Shown: positions 21,739-32,890, counted from the stretch's first letter. The stretch is 64,000 nucleotides of DNA from Elephas maximus indicus (GCF_024166365.1 NC_064830.1:87414721-87478720), one strand, 5' to 3'. Translations and numbers: made by a program. The notes: a model not told the origin generated them from the sequence alone.

Positions 21739-21964
21739 TTAGTACTCCCACCATTTTACAGGTCCATAGATTTTCACTGGCTGTGTTAGGAAGCAGATCA
21801 CCAGGCCTTTCTTCCTAGGCCCTGCTGAAACCAGTTCAGCACCATAGCAACATGAAGCCCCCACTGACAGACGGGTGGTAGCTGTGCATGATATGCACCG
21901 GCCAGGATTCAAACCCAGGTCCCCCACATGGAGGCTGAGAATTCTACCACTGAACCGCCAATGC
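21739..21964 (-). repeat. tRNA-Gly-headed SINE with RTE-leader-like body
   Basis: On the minus strand, 21964-21894 is a decayed tRNA-Gly: GCATTGGCGGTTCAGTGGT (A box), AGAATTCTCAGCCTCC, and GACCTGGGTTTGAATCCTGG (B box). The body (21893-21740) contains CACCCGTCTGTCAGTGGGGGC, TTGCTATGGTGCTGAA and AGAAAGGCCTGGTGATCTGCT, which closely resembles the RTE leader at 5390-5640. It differs from AfroSINE in both head and body. Confidence 0.75.
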
Positions 21965-22048
21965 TTTCCTAAGCTCCTACAGCCTCTGCATTTTGTCTGT
22001 TGTGTTCAGCACTGTCTCACCGGCACCTGTAAGGGTCTGAGGTTATAG

Positions 22049-22249
22049 CACCAACTGGCAGTGAGTTGATTCTGACTCGTGCCAATCCCATGTGTGTCAG
22101 AGTAGAATTGTACTCCACAGATTTTCAAAAGCTGATTTTTCAGAAGTAGATCACCAGGCCTTCTTCTGACACACCTCTGGGTAGACTCGAATCCACAGCC
22201 TTTTAGTTAGCTGCTGAACACATTAACCATTTGTATCACCCAGGGACTG
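22049..22249 (-). repeat. AfroSINE, long subtype, diverged
   Basis: Antisense: GAGTTGATTCTGACTCGTGCC, AGAAGTAGATCACCAGGCCTT, GACTCGAATCCACAGCC, with a decayed head (CCATTTGTATCACCCAGGGAC). Confidence 0.85.
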
Positions 22250-22320
22250 TGGGATTATACTAGGTGCTTTATAAAGATTTATTTTCTTAATCTTCCTCCT
22301 TCATACAGCTGTTAAAAATC

Positions 22321-22483
22321 AAAAACCAAACCTGTTGCCATTGAGTTGATTCTGACTCATAGCAACCCTATAAGACACAGTAGAACTGCCCCACAGGGCT
22401 TCCAAGGAGCAGCTGGTAGATTTCAACTGCTGACCTTTCGGTTAGCAGCCATTGCTCTTAACCACTACACCACCAGGGTTTCC
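22321..22483 (-). repeat. AfroSINE
   Basis: Antisense, complete: AAACCTGTTGCCATTGAGTTG, CAACCCTATAAGACACAGTAG, CCACTACACCACCAGGGTTTC. Confidence 0.93.
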
Positions 22484-22569
22484 AAACAGCTGTTAGGAGG
22501 ATTAAAAAATAAACCATACAGAGTGAGTGTCACATGCCTGGCATGTGGATGGGCCATCCACATGTCAGC

Positions 22570-22930
22570 TATGATTTAGATGGAGATGGGGAAATACCAT
22601 CAGAGAGGAAAAGAGTAGCTGAGACCAGATACAGAGTCAGAGACCGAGACCACATGGGCAGACAGACAAAGACGGGAAGGGAGAACCAGGAAGAGAATCA
22701 TAGAGGTTAGGCAGGATACCAGCTTACCGTGGTCTCGAAAGCGTGGCTCCTTGGATACACTCAGCCCCAGATTTGAGGAAGAAGCAGGGTTTTGTGTGTC
22801 TACATAAAGGAAAGACAGGAATGGGAACAGTTCAGCAAGACGTCACCCTAGAGCCAGAAAGAGATAAAGAGAGAAACAGATTCTAGTAAGGAAGAGAGAA
22901 GCTGAAAGGGTATCAGACAGAGGCAAGAGG
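22570..22930. repeat. Purine-rich AGAC/AGAG degenerate tract
   Basis: Plus-strand purine bias with words such as GGGCAGACAGACAAAGACGG. A weaker counterpart of 17739-18310. Confidence 0.5.
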
Positions 22931-22983
22931 AGAGAAGCTTCCTGGGTCCTAGACTGTCACCTTTGGAATGATCATATGACATC

Positions 22984-23206
22984 GTGAGCAATCACCATGT
23001 TCTAGACATTGTGCTGTGTGCCACATATATAAAATCTTATTTATTCCTCTCAGCAGGGAAGCCCTATTGAGTAGGAAGTACTCTTACCACTGCCATTTTA
23101 TAGATGAGGACATGGAGGCACAGAAAAGTTAAGTAGTTTAGCCAAGGTCACACAGTTAATAAGTGGTGGAAGCAAGATTTGATCTCCGGCAGACTGTCTC
23201 CAAATC
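22984..23206 (-). repeat. MIR SINE
   Basis: Antisense MIR: TTCTAGACATTGTGCTG, GCCATTTTATAGATGAGGACA, AGCCAAGGTCACACAGTTAAT. Confidence 0.85.
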
Positions 23207-23454
23207 ACTTCCTTAGAGCCACAATGCTAATCTTCTTCATGAAGTCCAGAAACTCTTAACCCACAGTCCGTAAAAAGCTGTCAAGCTGTCCACAGCTCCC
23301 TAAGTTTATACATAAATTGTAGGTGTGGATACCCATGGAGTTGTGTATGCACACATGCCTATGTCTGCAGCGACACTCTATAACTTGCATCAGGGCCTCC
23401 TAGGGGTTCGTAGCTCAGTAAAGGTTACACATAGAACTAATAGAACTCACGTCT

Positions 23455-23560
23455 TACATGAACGTTGAGAAGATTAAAGATAGCATATATGACATGCCTG
23501 GCACACAGTAAGCTCCCAACAGTGAGTGGTTAGTATTATTAAAAACAGAACTAAGAGATA
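23455..23560 (+). repeat. MIR 3' end, similar to 26865-26970
   Basis: GATTAAAGATAGCATATATG, CATGCCTGGCACACAGTAAGC, GTTAGTATTATT. Similarity to 26865-26970 continues past the usual MIR end into AAAAACAGAACT. Confidence 0.6.
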
Positions 23561-23984
23561 GTAACCCAAGGGAGTAGTCACCAAAAAAGGCAAAAGTCTC
23601 TTTCCAGGCAACCAAAACTCTCACACCCATTCTATAGAAGAAACTGATGCCCAAAGAGCTCAGGCCTGACCCAAGACCACTCAGCAAATTTGTCTTGGAA
23701 TTTCTGGCCCCTCCAGGACTCTGCTTCCCTGGGTAAGGCTCCCCAAGGGGAGTGTGAGCGGGTCTTTCTGGGCCTGGCTTATTCTCCTGTGTGAATGGAT
23801 ACAGAGGACTCACCATTATCCAAACTTGAATCCTCTCCTGCCCATCACCACCAGGACAGTGAACCCAATGGGCTTCTTGTCCCAGGTCCTCGCCCTGGAG
23901 AGGATTTAGGCCAAGAAAGTTAGGGCAGAACTTGAGAGTCACCAGAATACTAATGGAATGAGAATGTTCACTCATTGTGAAGAC
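23561..23984. other. Unique sequence
   Basis: A 181-codon minus-strand open frame (23999-23454) spans this block, but its C-terminal half is read from the MIR. No domain, signal peptide or family resemblance is visible. Treated as chance. Confidence 0.5.
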
Positions 23985-24098
23985 TGTATCCAATGTCACT
24001 TAACAATTTGTATAGAAATTGTTGAATGGGAACCTAAATTGCTGTGTAAACCTTCACCAAAAACACAATAAATTATTATTTAAAAAAAAAAAAAAGTC
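23985..24098 (+). mobile_element. L1 3' terminus, short
   Basis: TTGTTGAATGGGAACCTAAAT, CACCAAAAACACAATAAATT, then an A-run. The extreme 3' end of the older L1 subfamily also seen at 54.4 kb. Confidence 0.8.
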
Positions 24099-24334
24099 TC
24101 CAGAATACTGAGGTAAAGGGGGCAGGGCTCCTGGATATATGTCTCCCACAGCAAGATGTGAAGAAACTGCCTTATGGATAGATGGATGAGTTGATAACCT
24201 TCGCAGCACTAACGGCTGCAGTGTCCACTCAGAGGTATCCCACCATGACCGCGTGGGCCACCTCCCCCTCAGGCTCTTCCACTGTTTTGAAGCACTAGTA
24301 CTGGGAGCAGTGGAAGAAAATGTGGTCATGAGCT

Positions 24335-24460
24335 AGATGGGGGCCAGATCACCTAGGGTCCGTAGGTGGTGGTAAGGAGTTCAGATTTTATTCTAAACAC
24401 TGAGGGAGTGCCCTGATTTGACTTGTATTTTAAAAGGGCCACTCTTGCCAGGCGACACTT
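24335..24460 (-). repeat. L2 LINE fragment
   Basis: GATCACCTAGGGTCCGTAGG and TAAGGAGTTCAGATTTTATTC match antisense L2. Confidence 0.55.
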
Positions 24461-24469
24461 CATTCTCTT

Positions 24470-24522
24470 ATATATAAGGTCACCGTGAGCAGGAGCCGAC
24501 TCAATGGCAACTAACAGCAACA
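24470..24522 (+). repeat. RTE/AfroSINE tail fragment
   Basis: TATAAGGTCACCGTGAGCAGG, CGACTCAATGGCAACTAACAG: only the shared 3' tail is present. Confidence 0.7.
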
Positions 24523-25164
24523 GCTCTTTCTGTTGCATGGTAAATAGACTGTGGGGGCTGGGAGAGCAAAGGTGGGGTCAGGGAGACGAGTTAGAAGCCT
24601 ACTGCAGGGGTCCACATGGACCAAGAATGGGGGAGGAGCGGTCCACCCAAAATACGCTGAGCGAACAAGATCCTGCATGCACTAATCTTCTCTGTCAAGG
24701 GACCAGCTACTGCCAAAATGATCCGTGGAACAAGCCACACCAAAGCCAGCAGCTTGAACCCAGTCTCTCACTTACAGGGCTCAGGCTGGCTGTTCAGGTT
24801 GCAGCTCTGCTCCATGAGTCTCCTGTGGAGATCCAAGCGGAAGGCACGCAATGACTAGCTGAGTAAGATTTTCTAATGGCGTAAGTTAAAAGCTCCCAGC
24901 AGGGCAAGCAGGAACACACTGCGTCTTCAGGCCTAGGCTCAGGACACCCACGTTGTCAGTGCAACCTACATTCCACGGGACAAAGCAAATCCATGACCAA
25001 GACTAGCACCGCGGCGGGGGGTGCGTATATTTTACAAACAAAAATCTATTCCCTTGGATGATCCTCAATCCTTATCTACTTTCTCCAGTAGTCCCTTCCT
25101 GAAACAACCACTCCGCTCCCGGTGAGTGATAATAAAATTAACACTTGTTAAGTGTTTACCACAT
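24523..25164. other. Unique sequence
   Basis: No repeat or gene recognised. Includes a short GC-rich patch (ACCGCGGCGGGGGGTGCG near 25010). Confidence 0.45.
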
Positions 25165-25655
25165 AAGTGCTTATTCAATCTGTATGCTGAGTATGCTGGC
25201 CTTTATGAAGAAGAAGGCAGCATCAGGTTTGAAGGAAGACTCATTAACAACCTGTGATATGCAGATAACACAACCTTGCTTACTGAAAGTGAAGAGAACT
25301 TGAAGCACTTACTGATGAAGATCAAACACTACAGCCCTCGGCACAGGTTGCACAAAAAGAAAACAAAAGTCCTCACAACTGAACCAAAAAGCAACATGAT
25401 AACCAATGGAGAAAGGATTGAAGTTGCCAAGGATTTCTTTTTACTTGGATATACAATCAACATCCATGAAAGCAGCAGTCAAGAAATCAAACTAAGTATT
25501 GCACTGGGAAAATGTGCTGCAAAAGACCTCTCTGAAGTGTTAAAAAAAACAAAGATGTCACTTTGAGGACTAAGGTAAGCCTGTCCCAAACTATGGTATT
25601 TTCAATCACCTCATATGCATGCGAAAGCTGGACAATGAATTAGGAAGACCGTGCT
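25165..25655 (+). pseudogene. RTE reverse transcriptase fragment
   Basis: Decayed RTE ORF covering the region after the RQGC motif: FNLYAEYAGL-like start, the YADD region degraded (CTGTGATATGCAGATAAC, stop and Asp-to-Asn), then ESEENLKHLLMKIKHYS, TKVLTTEPKSNM, DFFLLGYTI, SSSQEIKLSIALGKCAAKDL. It stops near SYACESWTM with no RTE 3' end. Confidence 0.9.
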
Positions 25656-25870
25656 TTTTTTTTCACATGCTTTACACACATTACCTTCTTTAATCCTCAC
25701 AGCAATCCTAGGAAGAAGGTACTACTGTTTTTTCCACTAAAATGTAAACCAGGGAGGACACTGAGGTTGAGAACAGTCATGTAATTTATCTAAAATAATC
25801 CAAATATTATCAGAGCCAGGATTCGAACCCAGAAAATCCAACTGTAGTCTGGAATCTTAACCAACCATAC
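25656..25870 (-). repeat. MIR SINE
   Basis: Antisense MIR: ACATGCTTTACACACATTACC, TAATCCTCACAGCAATCCTAG, GAGCCAGGATTCGAACCCAG. Confidence 0.82.
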
Positions 25871-25943
25871 TCTTCTGTCTCCCCAGACCTAATGCAAAAT
25901 TTGGGGACACAGAACTCACTTCTAAGGGCCCATTGGACACATT

Positions 25944-26532
25944 TTTTTTTTTAATTTTTATTTTGCTTTAAGTGAAAGTTTACAAATCAAGTGTCTCACA
26001 CAAAAACTTATATACATCTTGCTACATACTCCCAATTGCTCTCCCCATAATGAGACAGCCCGCTCCCTCCCTCCACTCTCTCTTTTCATGTCTGATTTGC
26101 CAGCTTCTAGCTCCCTCTACCTTCTCACCTCCCCTCCAGGGAGGAGATGCCAACATAGTATCAAGTGTCCACCTGATCCAAGAAGCTCACTCCTCACCAG
26201 AATCCCTCTCCAACCCATTGTCCAGTCCAATCCATGTCTGAAGAGTTTGCTTTGGGAATGGTTCCTGTCCTGGGCCAACAGAAGGTCTGGGGGCCATGAC
26301 CACCGGGGTCCTTCTAGTCTCAGTCAGACCATTAAGTCAGGTCTTTTTATGAGAATTTGGGGTCTGCATCCCACTACTCTCCTTCTCCCTCAGGGATTCT
26401 CTGTTGTGTTCCCTGTCAGGGCAGTCATCAGTCGTAGCCAGGTACCATCTAGCTCTTCCAGTCTCAGGCTGATGTAGTCTCTGGTTTATGTGGCCCTTTC
26501 TGTCTCTTGGGCTCGTAATTACCTTGTGTCTT
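25944..26532 (-). mobile_element. L1 3' end, antisense, with TSD
   Basis: 5'-truncated L1 3'UTR with T-run start: TTTTATTTTGCTTTAAGTG, CTCCCTCAGGGATTCTCTG, CATCTAGCTCTTCCAGTCTCA. It is flanked by identical TTGGACACATT at 25933-25943 and 26533-26543, so both ends are certain. Same subtype as the L1 at the window start. Confidence 0.93.
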
Positions 26533-26559
26533 TTGGACACATTCTTGAGTGGGAAGATA

Positions 26560-26970
26560 GGAAGGAGCATGGTTTTCCACCCAATGACCTTAGGGAAGTT
26601 TCTTCCCATCTCTTTGCCTCAGTCTCCTTACCTGTGAAATTGGGGCATTAATGCTTTCCTTACGTGAATATTAAAAAAAAGAAAGAAACCCTGGTGCCAT
26701 AGTGCTTGAGTGCTACCCCTGCTAATCAAAAAGGTCAGCAGTTCAAATCCACAACCCACTCCCTGGAAACTCTACCAGGCAGTTCCACTTTGTCCTATAG
26801 GATTGCTATGAGTCAGAATTCACATGACAGCAATGGGTTTGGTTTTTCTGGTTTGGTTTACATGAATATTGAGAAGATTAAAGATAATATGTACAACAAG
26901 CCTGGCACACAGTTAGCTCCCAACAGTGAGTTGCTAATATTATTAAAAACAGAACTGGGAAATAGTGATT
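26560..26970 (+). repeat. MIR SINE split by AfroSINE
   Basis: Core TTCTTCCCATCTCTTTGCCTC and TTACCTGTGAAATTGGGGCAT before the SINE; 3' end GATTAAAGATAATATG and GCCTGGCACACAGTTAGC after it. Confidence 0.75.
26673..26858 (+). repeat. AfroSINE with TSD
   Basis: Sense copy flanked by TACGTGAATATT (26661-26672) and TACATGAATATT (26859-26870), 11 of 12 matching. The head is slightly rearranged (CTGGTGCCATAGTGCTTGAG). Confidence 0.92.
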
Positions 26971-26971
26971 C

Positions 26972-27640
26972 TGTAACTGGACCCCAACCGTGTGAATCCG
27001 GTAAGACTCCACCCTGCTGACTGTAGTATTCCTTCGGAAACCTGAGTAACTTCCTTTAAGTTGTTCTTCAGAAACCTGACTGAAAATACAAGAAAGACCC
27101 AGCTGGAGTCGGTTCCAGCCAGTTTTGGCCCACCTGACGTGCACAGAAGGTGCCCAGCCTGTCCTCAGAGTAACCTTATGACATATCCCCCACAGATCAT
27201 GCTAAGGCCACCATTTTTTGAGCATGGGACCTATGACTGCTGCCGCATCTGACTCCGCCCCAAATAAACAAACATACCCTTTCCTGTAATTCCTGGAATT
27301 TAAGTGAATATGTATACCTGCCCTAAAACTAAATCAAAAGCAAACCCGTTGCCGTAGAGCCGATTCTGACTCTTAGCAACCCTATAGGACAGAGTAGAAC
27401 TGCCCCTTAGATATCCCAGGAGGGCCTGGCAGATTCAAACTGCTGACCCTTTGGTTAGCAACCGTAGCACTTAACCACTACACCACCAGGGTTTCATTCC
27501 CTAATGCTAACCACCATAAAATGTAGCCTCGCCCAGCCTGGAGGAGTCAGATGTGAGGAATTTTTCTTCTGGCTCCTTGCGCAGAGCTTTGCAATAAAAC
27601 TTTCTCAAAGACGTTATCCAGTAAGTGGAACTCTGCAAGC
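26972..27640 (+). mobile_element. ERV LTR (gammaretrovirus-like), split by AfroSINE
   Basis: Begins TGTAACTGGACCCCAACC; U3-like sequence with GACATATCCCCCACAGATC. After the SINE it has ACCATAAAATGTAGCC (TATA-like), CTTCTGGCTCCTTGCGCAGAG and CAATAAAACTTTCTC (poly-A signal). Layout fits a class I ERV LTR. The right end is uncertain. Confidence 0.5.
27336..27495 (-). repeat. AfroSINE
   Basis: Antisense copy inside the LTR: CAAACCCGTTGCCGTAGAGCC, CAACCCTATAGGACAGAGTAG, CCACTACACCACCAGGGTTTC. Confidence 0.93.
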
Positions 27641-29650
27641 ACGGGGCAGGGGCTTGATTTCGGTTTGTTATCCACCAAAGGAGGCAGAAGTGTCTTTCTA
27701 AGACAACCATGGTTGTCAACTCTCCACCCTCCATCTCTCCAAAAAACCACAGCTGATCCAGAGCCAGAAACGACTGTGTCAACAGTCAACAGGGTTCATT
27801 TCCTGAGTACTATAATCAGTTATGTCGACAGAGAAAGAGCCTGTGGAGTGTTTCAGGCCTACTTGGCACAAACAATTAATTTCTTCAGCAATAAATTGCC
27901 TTTTCCTAATTGTCCATACGGGCGCCCAGGCAGAAGGAGAAAGGGATTGAATAAAAAGACTATTAGTGTCACTGTTCTGTAGTGGTAGGTTGTCCAGTTT
28001 GTGCACTGGGAATGAGACCTGTGTCCACTGAGGTGCCTCTCAGGCTGAGGAATCCCCCAGGGCCTCACCAACAGCAGAGGAATGCAGAAACTGACCTGCC
28101 ACGTGTTCTTGGAGACCTCGCTGCACCCATGGTGAGATATAGGATTTTAGAGTTGTGACGTGGTCCTCCAAGCCTCTTGTCTTGAGTTGCAGGCACCTCT
28201 TCTTCGGTAGAGGCCCTGAGCCAGACCAGCCACATCAGCAGAGTCACTGCACTAGCTGTGGAGGCTGGAGTGTTGCTGCCCTGGGCTGAGTCTCACATGT
28301 GCCTACAGGAGACCTTGATGACTTACACCCACTGAGCCACAGCTCTCCAAACCCTGGCTACCCATCCAGCTCTGCTTCTCCCTGAGTTCCTGAGTGGACG
28401 TCCCTTCTGCCATCACCCTGGCCATTCCCTGACACAGTTACTCTCTGAACCACTTATAGTCACCAAAACCAGCAAGCCTGGCCCAGCCTAAAAGCCCCCT
28501 TCCTAAAGGCTCTCCTCCATCATTAGCCATGTTATTCCACATGTCCCTGACACACGCACCCATAAGTCACTAAATGAGCCAATCAGACCCTTTATCTGTA
28601 GTCATATGGACTCCTGACCTCAAAAGATAGAAATTCAACTCCAGTCAGCTTCAGCAAAGTGGGAATGTATTAGCCTGTTTTAAATGAAAAGTCTAGGAGG
28701 GAAGAGTTGTAGGTATAGCTAGATGCTCAACAAAAGTTATTAAGAATCTGTCTGTCTTGGCTCTGCTTCCATCTATGTTGGCACGGGTGGCCTTTAGCAA
28801 GTCTAGGCTAATATCCTACTATTTTTGCAACCCAGCATGTTGTTACTGTTGTTGTTGTTGTCAGTTACCATCCAATCCAGTCAATTTGACTATGCAACCC
28901 AAAAGTCCCAGCAAAGGTCCCAAGCTAGACGCTCACTGGCCTTTCCTAGTTCATGTGACCATCCCTGAAAAACTCATGGTGGCCAGGGGGGCTAGAATAT
29001 GCTGACTGACACTCCCTGGACCACAGGCTCATTCCTGGAGTGCGAGATGTTGGGGGAGGGGGAGAGTCCTGCTGAACTACATGGCTTCAGTGTTGAGGGG
29101 CAGGGGAGAAGTGCTCCCTAAAGGAAAATCAAAGAGCTGCTACTGCAAGAGGGTGAATGGCTGCTGGGCAGACCACAACAGAGATGCTGCAACCTCCCGG
29201 GAACTGAAACTCAGCACTTGTCAATGCAACTCATCACAGGGTTGGAGGTAAGTGACAGGAATCTATAAGACAATGATGTGTGCAGAGACAGAGAGCCTGC
29301 AGAGAGCACGAAAAATAAACCAGAATATGCAGAGTGAAGAAACAAGGAGCAAATAAATGTCCTCCCCACATCCCTGAATAGCTTCAACTTTCCGGGCCCC
29401 ATGTGAGTTTGATGAAATGTTCACTGGCTACAAAAGGGAAGAAATTATGTCCAGGAGATGTTTTTGCCAGTAACAACATCCCCATTTTCCTTTGCGGGGC
29501 CACTTTCTCCTCTCTCAGTTCATGTGGTTCAAATGAGGCAGGCCTCCCTCCTTCCTACCAGATCCAATGGAGATTGGACTCAACCTCCAGGACATTTGTT
29601 GGAACCACTGGGGCAAAGTAGATCTCTTCTTACAAGACGATTGAAATTAA
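27641..29650. other. Mostly unique sequence
   Basis: About 2 kb with no gene I can support. A short antisense RTE tail (GTTGTTGTTGTTGTCAGTTACC) lies at about 28848-28905. Overlapping small frames at 27504-28071 appear on both strands and have no motif. Confidence 0.45.
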
Positions 29651-29654
29651 AGCT

Positions 29655-29895
29655 GATATGACCTAGAATTGCCATGATAAAGCCTGAGGAAAAAGCCAAC
29701 ACAAAGAGAAGCAGGCGTGACAGATGGAGACATATTCTGAAGACATTATTTGAGCTTCTGGATCTAGCTACGCCTGAAGGCAGACTCTACGCCCTGGAGA
29801 TTTTGGCTCTGAAAGCAATAAATTCCCTTTTTTTTGCTTAAGTCGGTTAGAGTTGGAGTTTCTGTCACTTTTAATCCAGAAAGCTCTGATTAATA
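29655..29895 (+). mobile_element. MLT1-like LTR 3' part
   Basis: GGATCTAGCTACGCCTGAAGG, GCAATAAATTCCCTTTTTTTT, AGTTGGAGTTTCTGTCACTTT match the 3' end of MLT1-class LTRs. Confidence 0.6.
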
Positions 29896-30459
29896 GACTC
29901 TCCCTCAAGCCATTTTCCTCCCTTCATTTCCTCCTGTTCACTTAGCCATCCGTGAGGAAGCAGATTGAAATAAGAAGGATGAGGACTAGGAGCGTGAGCA
30001 GGGTATCTCTCCCCAGAGCCTCATTACCAAATCCCTGGCACCACTATCTATCTGCAAGATGCAACCTCCCCATCAAGTCACTTCTGACTAAGGTGGGATA
30101 TGGCCCAGGAGCTTACTCCCTTCCCCACCATGTGATGAGTCTTGGAGTTAAATCTCCCACGGCCCTATATCCAAGCTTCACTACTAATCATATGAAGGAG
30201 AGACTGCAATTAGGACCCTAGGACACTGCCTGATTCTTTCGTGTCCCTTTATAGATAGGTTATAGAAGGCTATTGGTCCCAGGCGATCCTCCTGCTGATG
30301 CCCCAGGCCATTTTATAGAAACTCAGGCCAGGGTCTGTTTGATTGATGGATCCAACAGTCACCTGGATTCTGCTCCTGCTACGTTCCTCTCACCAGATCA
30401 CAGCTCTCAGAGCAAAGGTTATCAGAATGCTCCAAGGTGTCTGCTGTGCCCTTTGTGAG
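29896..30459. other. Unique sequence
   Basis: Nothing recognised. The open frame at 29952-30221 has no family resemblance. Confidence 0.45.
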
Positions 30460-30690
30460 ATATCAGAGTGCAAGTGGTGCAGAGAACTCAGTCTTTGCAG
30501 TTGCACAGACCTGGGACCATCAGCAAGTTACTTAACCTCTCTGAGACTGAGCTCTCTCATGTGTGAAACGGAGGGAGTGAGGCCCATCGCATGGCAATGT
30601 GTAAGGAAAAAATGAGAGGAGAGTGCCTAGCAAAGCATCTGGCACAGAGTAGATGCTAAATAAATGTGTTGAGTGAATGGAAAGCAGGGA
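30460..30690 (+). repeat. MIR SINE
   Basis: Near-complete sense MIR: AGCAAGTTACTTAACCTCTCT, GAGCTCTCTCATGTGTGAAAC, CATCTGGCACAGAGTAGATGC. Confidence 0.85.
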
Positions 30691-31445
30691 GGGACGGGTC
30701 TAGCATAATACTTGGCATATTATAGCATATTACAGATGCTCATACTTACTCTTTCCCTTCGACCACATCTCCCATTTTGCCACCCAGACCATTGAGTCGG
30801 TTTCTGTGGGTTCTCCCAGGTTTCATCCTTCTGTCCAGTCCTGAGTCCACCACCGTCATCATCAGCCCTTGTCACTCATACCCTGCTACCACACGCCACA
30901 GCTCACCTACCTGAGACACGGACATGCTGCTGCCAGGGAGAAGGTGAAGTACCCAGCGAGATGGTCCCACGCCACGAGAACCCCAAAGACAATCTTGCAC
31001 ATGTAGTTTAACCTGCCACGCCATTCCCATCAGCCTTCTTGTCCATCCTTGAGATCTGGGGTACATTAACAGCGAGTACTTCCCAACACATCCCTCAAGC
31101 ACTGCCAGCCTGAGGCCTCAGACAGGAGGAGCAGATGCTTCTGTTTACAGAACACCTATTTTGTGCCAGCTTGCAAACTGGTGGCCTCAGTCCAGCCCAC
31201 AGGTGTGCTGTGTTTGGCCTGAAAGGTATTATAAACATTTTAATAACCTAACAATGTTTAAATATCAGAAAATCTCACATCAAAATCTTTTAACTGGCTG
31301 AAGATCTGGCCTCACGTTCCCACATAGCAAGGGAGGAGCAGCCCCTTTTAACAGGCCTGTGCTCCCACTGGCCACAGTCTCCAGCTGTCTGGCCCCTGTA
31401 GGCATCTGAGCATAAGACTTCTAATGTGATAATAATAAATTCTAG
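30691..31445. other. Unique sequence
   Basis: No confident features. 31140-31260 carries faint old-repeat character (CAACTGGTGGCCTCAG-like words) that I cannot place. Confidence 0.4.
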
Positions 31446-32445
31446 AATACAGATTAGAAAGGAAGAAACAAAACTCCTTATTTGCAGATGAGGCCCCTGG
31501 TGGCACAAAGGGTTTGCACTTGACTACTAACTAAAAGGTTGGCAATTCAAACTCACCCAGCAGCACCATGGAAGAAAGGCTTGGTGATCTGCTTCTGTAA
31601 AAATTACAGCCTAGAAAATCCTAGGGAGCAGTTCTACCTTGTAACACATGGGGTTGCCATGAATCAGAATCAACTCCATGGCAGCACGTATGTATATATG
31701 TATTTGCAGATGTTGTGATTATGTATGTAGAAAATCCCAAGAAATCCACATTAAAAAAATATTAATAATAACCTCCTAGAACAAATTTATTCTGCAAGGC
31801 TGCAGGATATAAGATCAATTGTACTTCTATATACTAGCGATGAACAAGTGGAAATTGATACTAAAAACATAAAACCATTTACAATCACTCAAAAAATGAA
31901 ATACCAAGGAATAAATCTAACAAAACATTATAGGGATTGTATGCTGAAAACTACAAAACACTGATGAAAGACATCAAAGAAGATCCAAATGAGACATACC
32001 ATGTTCATGGATTGAAAGGCTCAACACAGTAAAGGTGTCACTTGTCCCCAAATTGATCTAGAGGTTTAACACAATTCCTACCAAAATTCCCATAAGGGTT
32101 TTTTTTTTTTTTTTTTGGTAGATACAGACAAGCTTATTCTAAAACTTATGTGGAAAGGCAAGGGAACTAGACTGGCTAAAACAATTCTGAAAAAGAATAA
32201 AGTCAGAGGAATCATACCACCCACTTTTAAGACTTATTATATCACCACAGTAATCAAGACAGTGTGTTATTAGCAGAGGGATAAACACACAGATCAATGG
32301 AACAGATTAGAAACCCAGAAATAGCCCCACGCAAGGAGGGCCAATTGATTTTGGCCAGAGAAGCAAAAGCAATTCAGTGGAGGAAGGATGGTCTTTTCAA
32401 CCAATAATGCTGGAACAACTGGACATCCAAAGGGAAAAAAGTAGT
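31446..32445 (+). mobile_element. L1 ORF2 fragment, split by AfroSINE
   Basis: Left stub ATTAGAAAGGAAGAAACAAAA..CTTATTTGCAGATG ends at the Ala-Asp of the RT active-site motif. After the SINE the L1 resumes with TGTAGAAAATCCCAAGAAAT, TACAAAACACTGATGAAAGA, CCATGTTCATGGATTG and AACAATGCTGGAACAACTGGA-like sequence. A T-run at about 32099-32117 is expanded. No 3'UTR is present. Confidence 0.88.
31491..31700 (+). repeat. AfroSINE, long subtype, with exact TSD
   Basis: Sense copy bounded by identical TATTTGCAGATG at 31479-31490 and 31701-31712. The central block GATCTGCTTCTGTAAAAATTA is present. It interrupts the L1 RT coding sequence. Confidence 0.93.
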
Positions 32446-32502
32446 CAGTACTAGGACAGAAGAAATTTTACTCCTTTGTTCACTCCTCTATTACCTACAA
32501 CA

Positions 32503-32640
32503 GTTGTTGTTAGGTGCTGTGAAGTCAGTTCTGACTCATGGCAACCTTAGGTATATCAGAACAACATATTGCCTGGTCCTCACAATTGTTACTATGTTTG
32601 AGCTCATTGTTGCAGCCACTGTGTCAATCCATCTCATTGC
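32503..32640 (-). mobile_element. RTE 3' end, antisense
   Basis: GTTGTTGTTAGGTGCTGTGAA, CTGACTCATGGCAACC, TTGCAGCCACTGTGTCAATCC. Confidence 0.87.
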
Positions 32641-32679
32641 TGGTACACAATAAGTGCTCAATAAATATGTTGAATGTTG

Positions 32680-32890
32680 AGTAGTGATAAAAGCTACCAT
32701 GCTTTTAGTACTGTCTGTGACCCAGGCACTGTTCTAGCCACTGACTGACAGTTCAATTTCACAACAACCCAGTGGGATAGGTGTTATTATTATCCCTATA
32801 TGATAGAAGAGAAATTTGCAGCACGAGGGGTCAGTCACTTGCCCGATATCTTACAGATCATTAGTGGTAGATAATATAGCACAGACATGA
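32680..32890 (-). repeat. MIR SINE
   Basis: Antisense: CCAGGCACTGTTCTAGCCACT, TTATTATTATCCCTATATGAT, CTTGCCCGATATCTTACAG. A short L2-type tail (AAGTGCTCAATAAATATGTTG) precedes it at 32652. Confidence 0.82.

Noticed and set aside
21894-21964. Functional tRNA-Gly gene
   Set aside because: Several stem positions are changed, no pol III terminator follows at the right distance, and the sequence continues into a SINE body.
23454-23999. 181-codon minus-strand open frame
   Set aside because: Its C-terminal part is MIR sequence and nothing in it resembles a known protein.
24990-25040. CpG island promoter
   Set aside because: The GC-rich patch is about 20 bp long, far too short, and the surroundings are CpG-poor.
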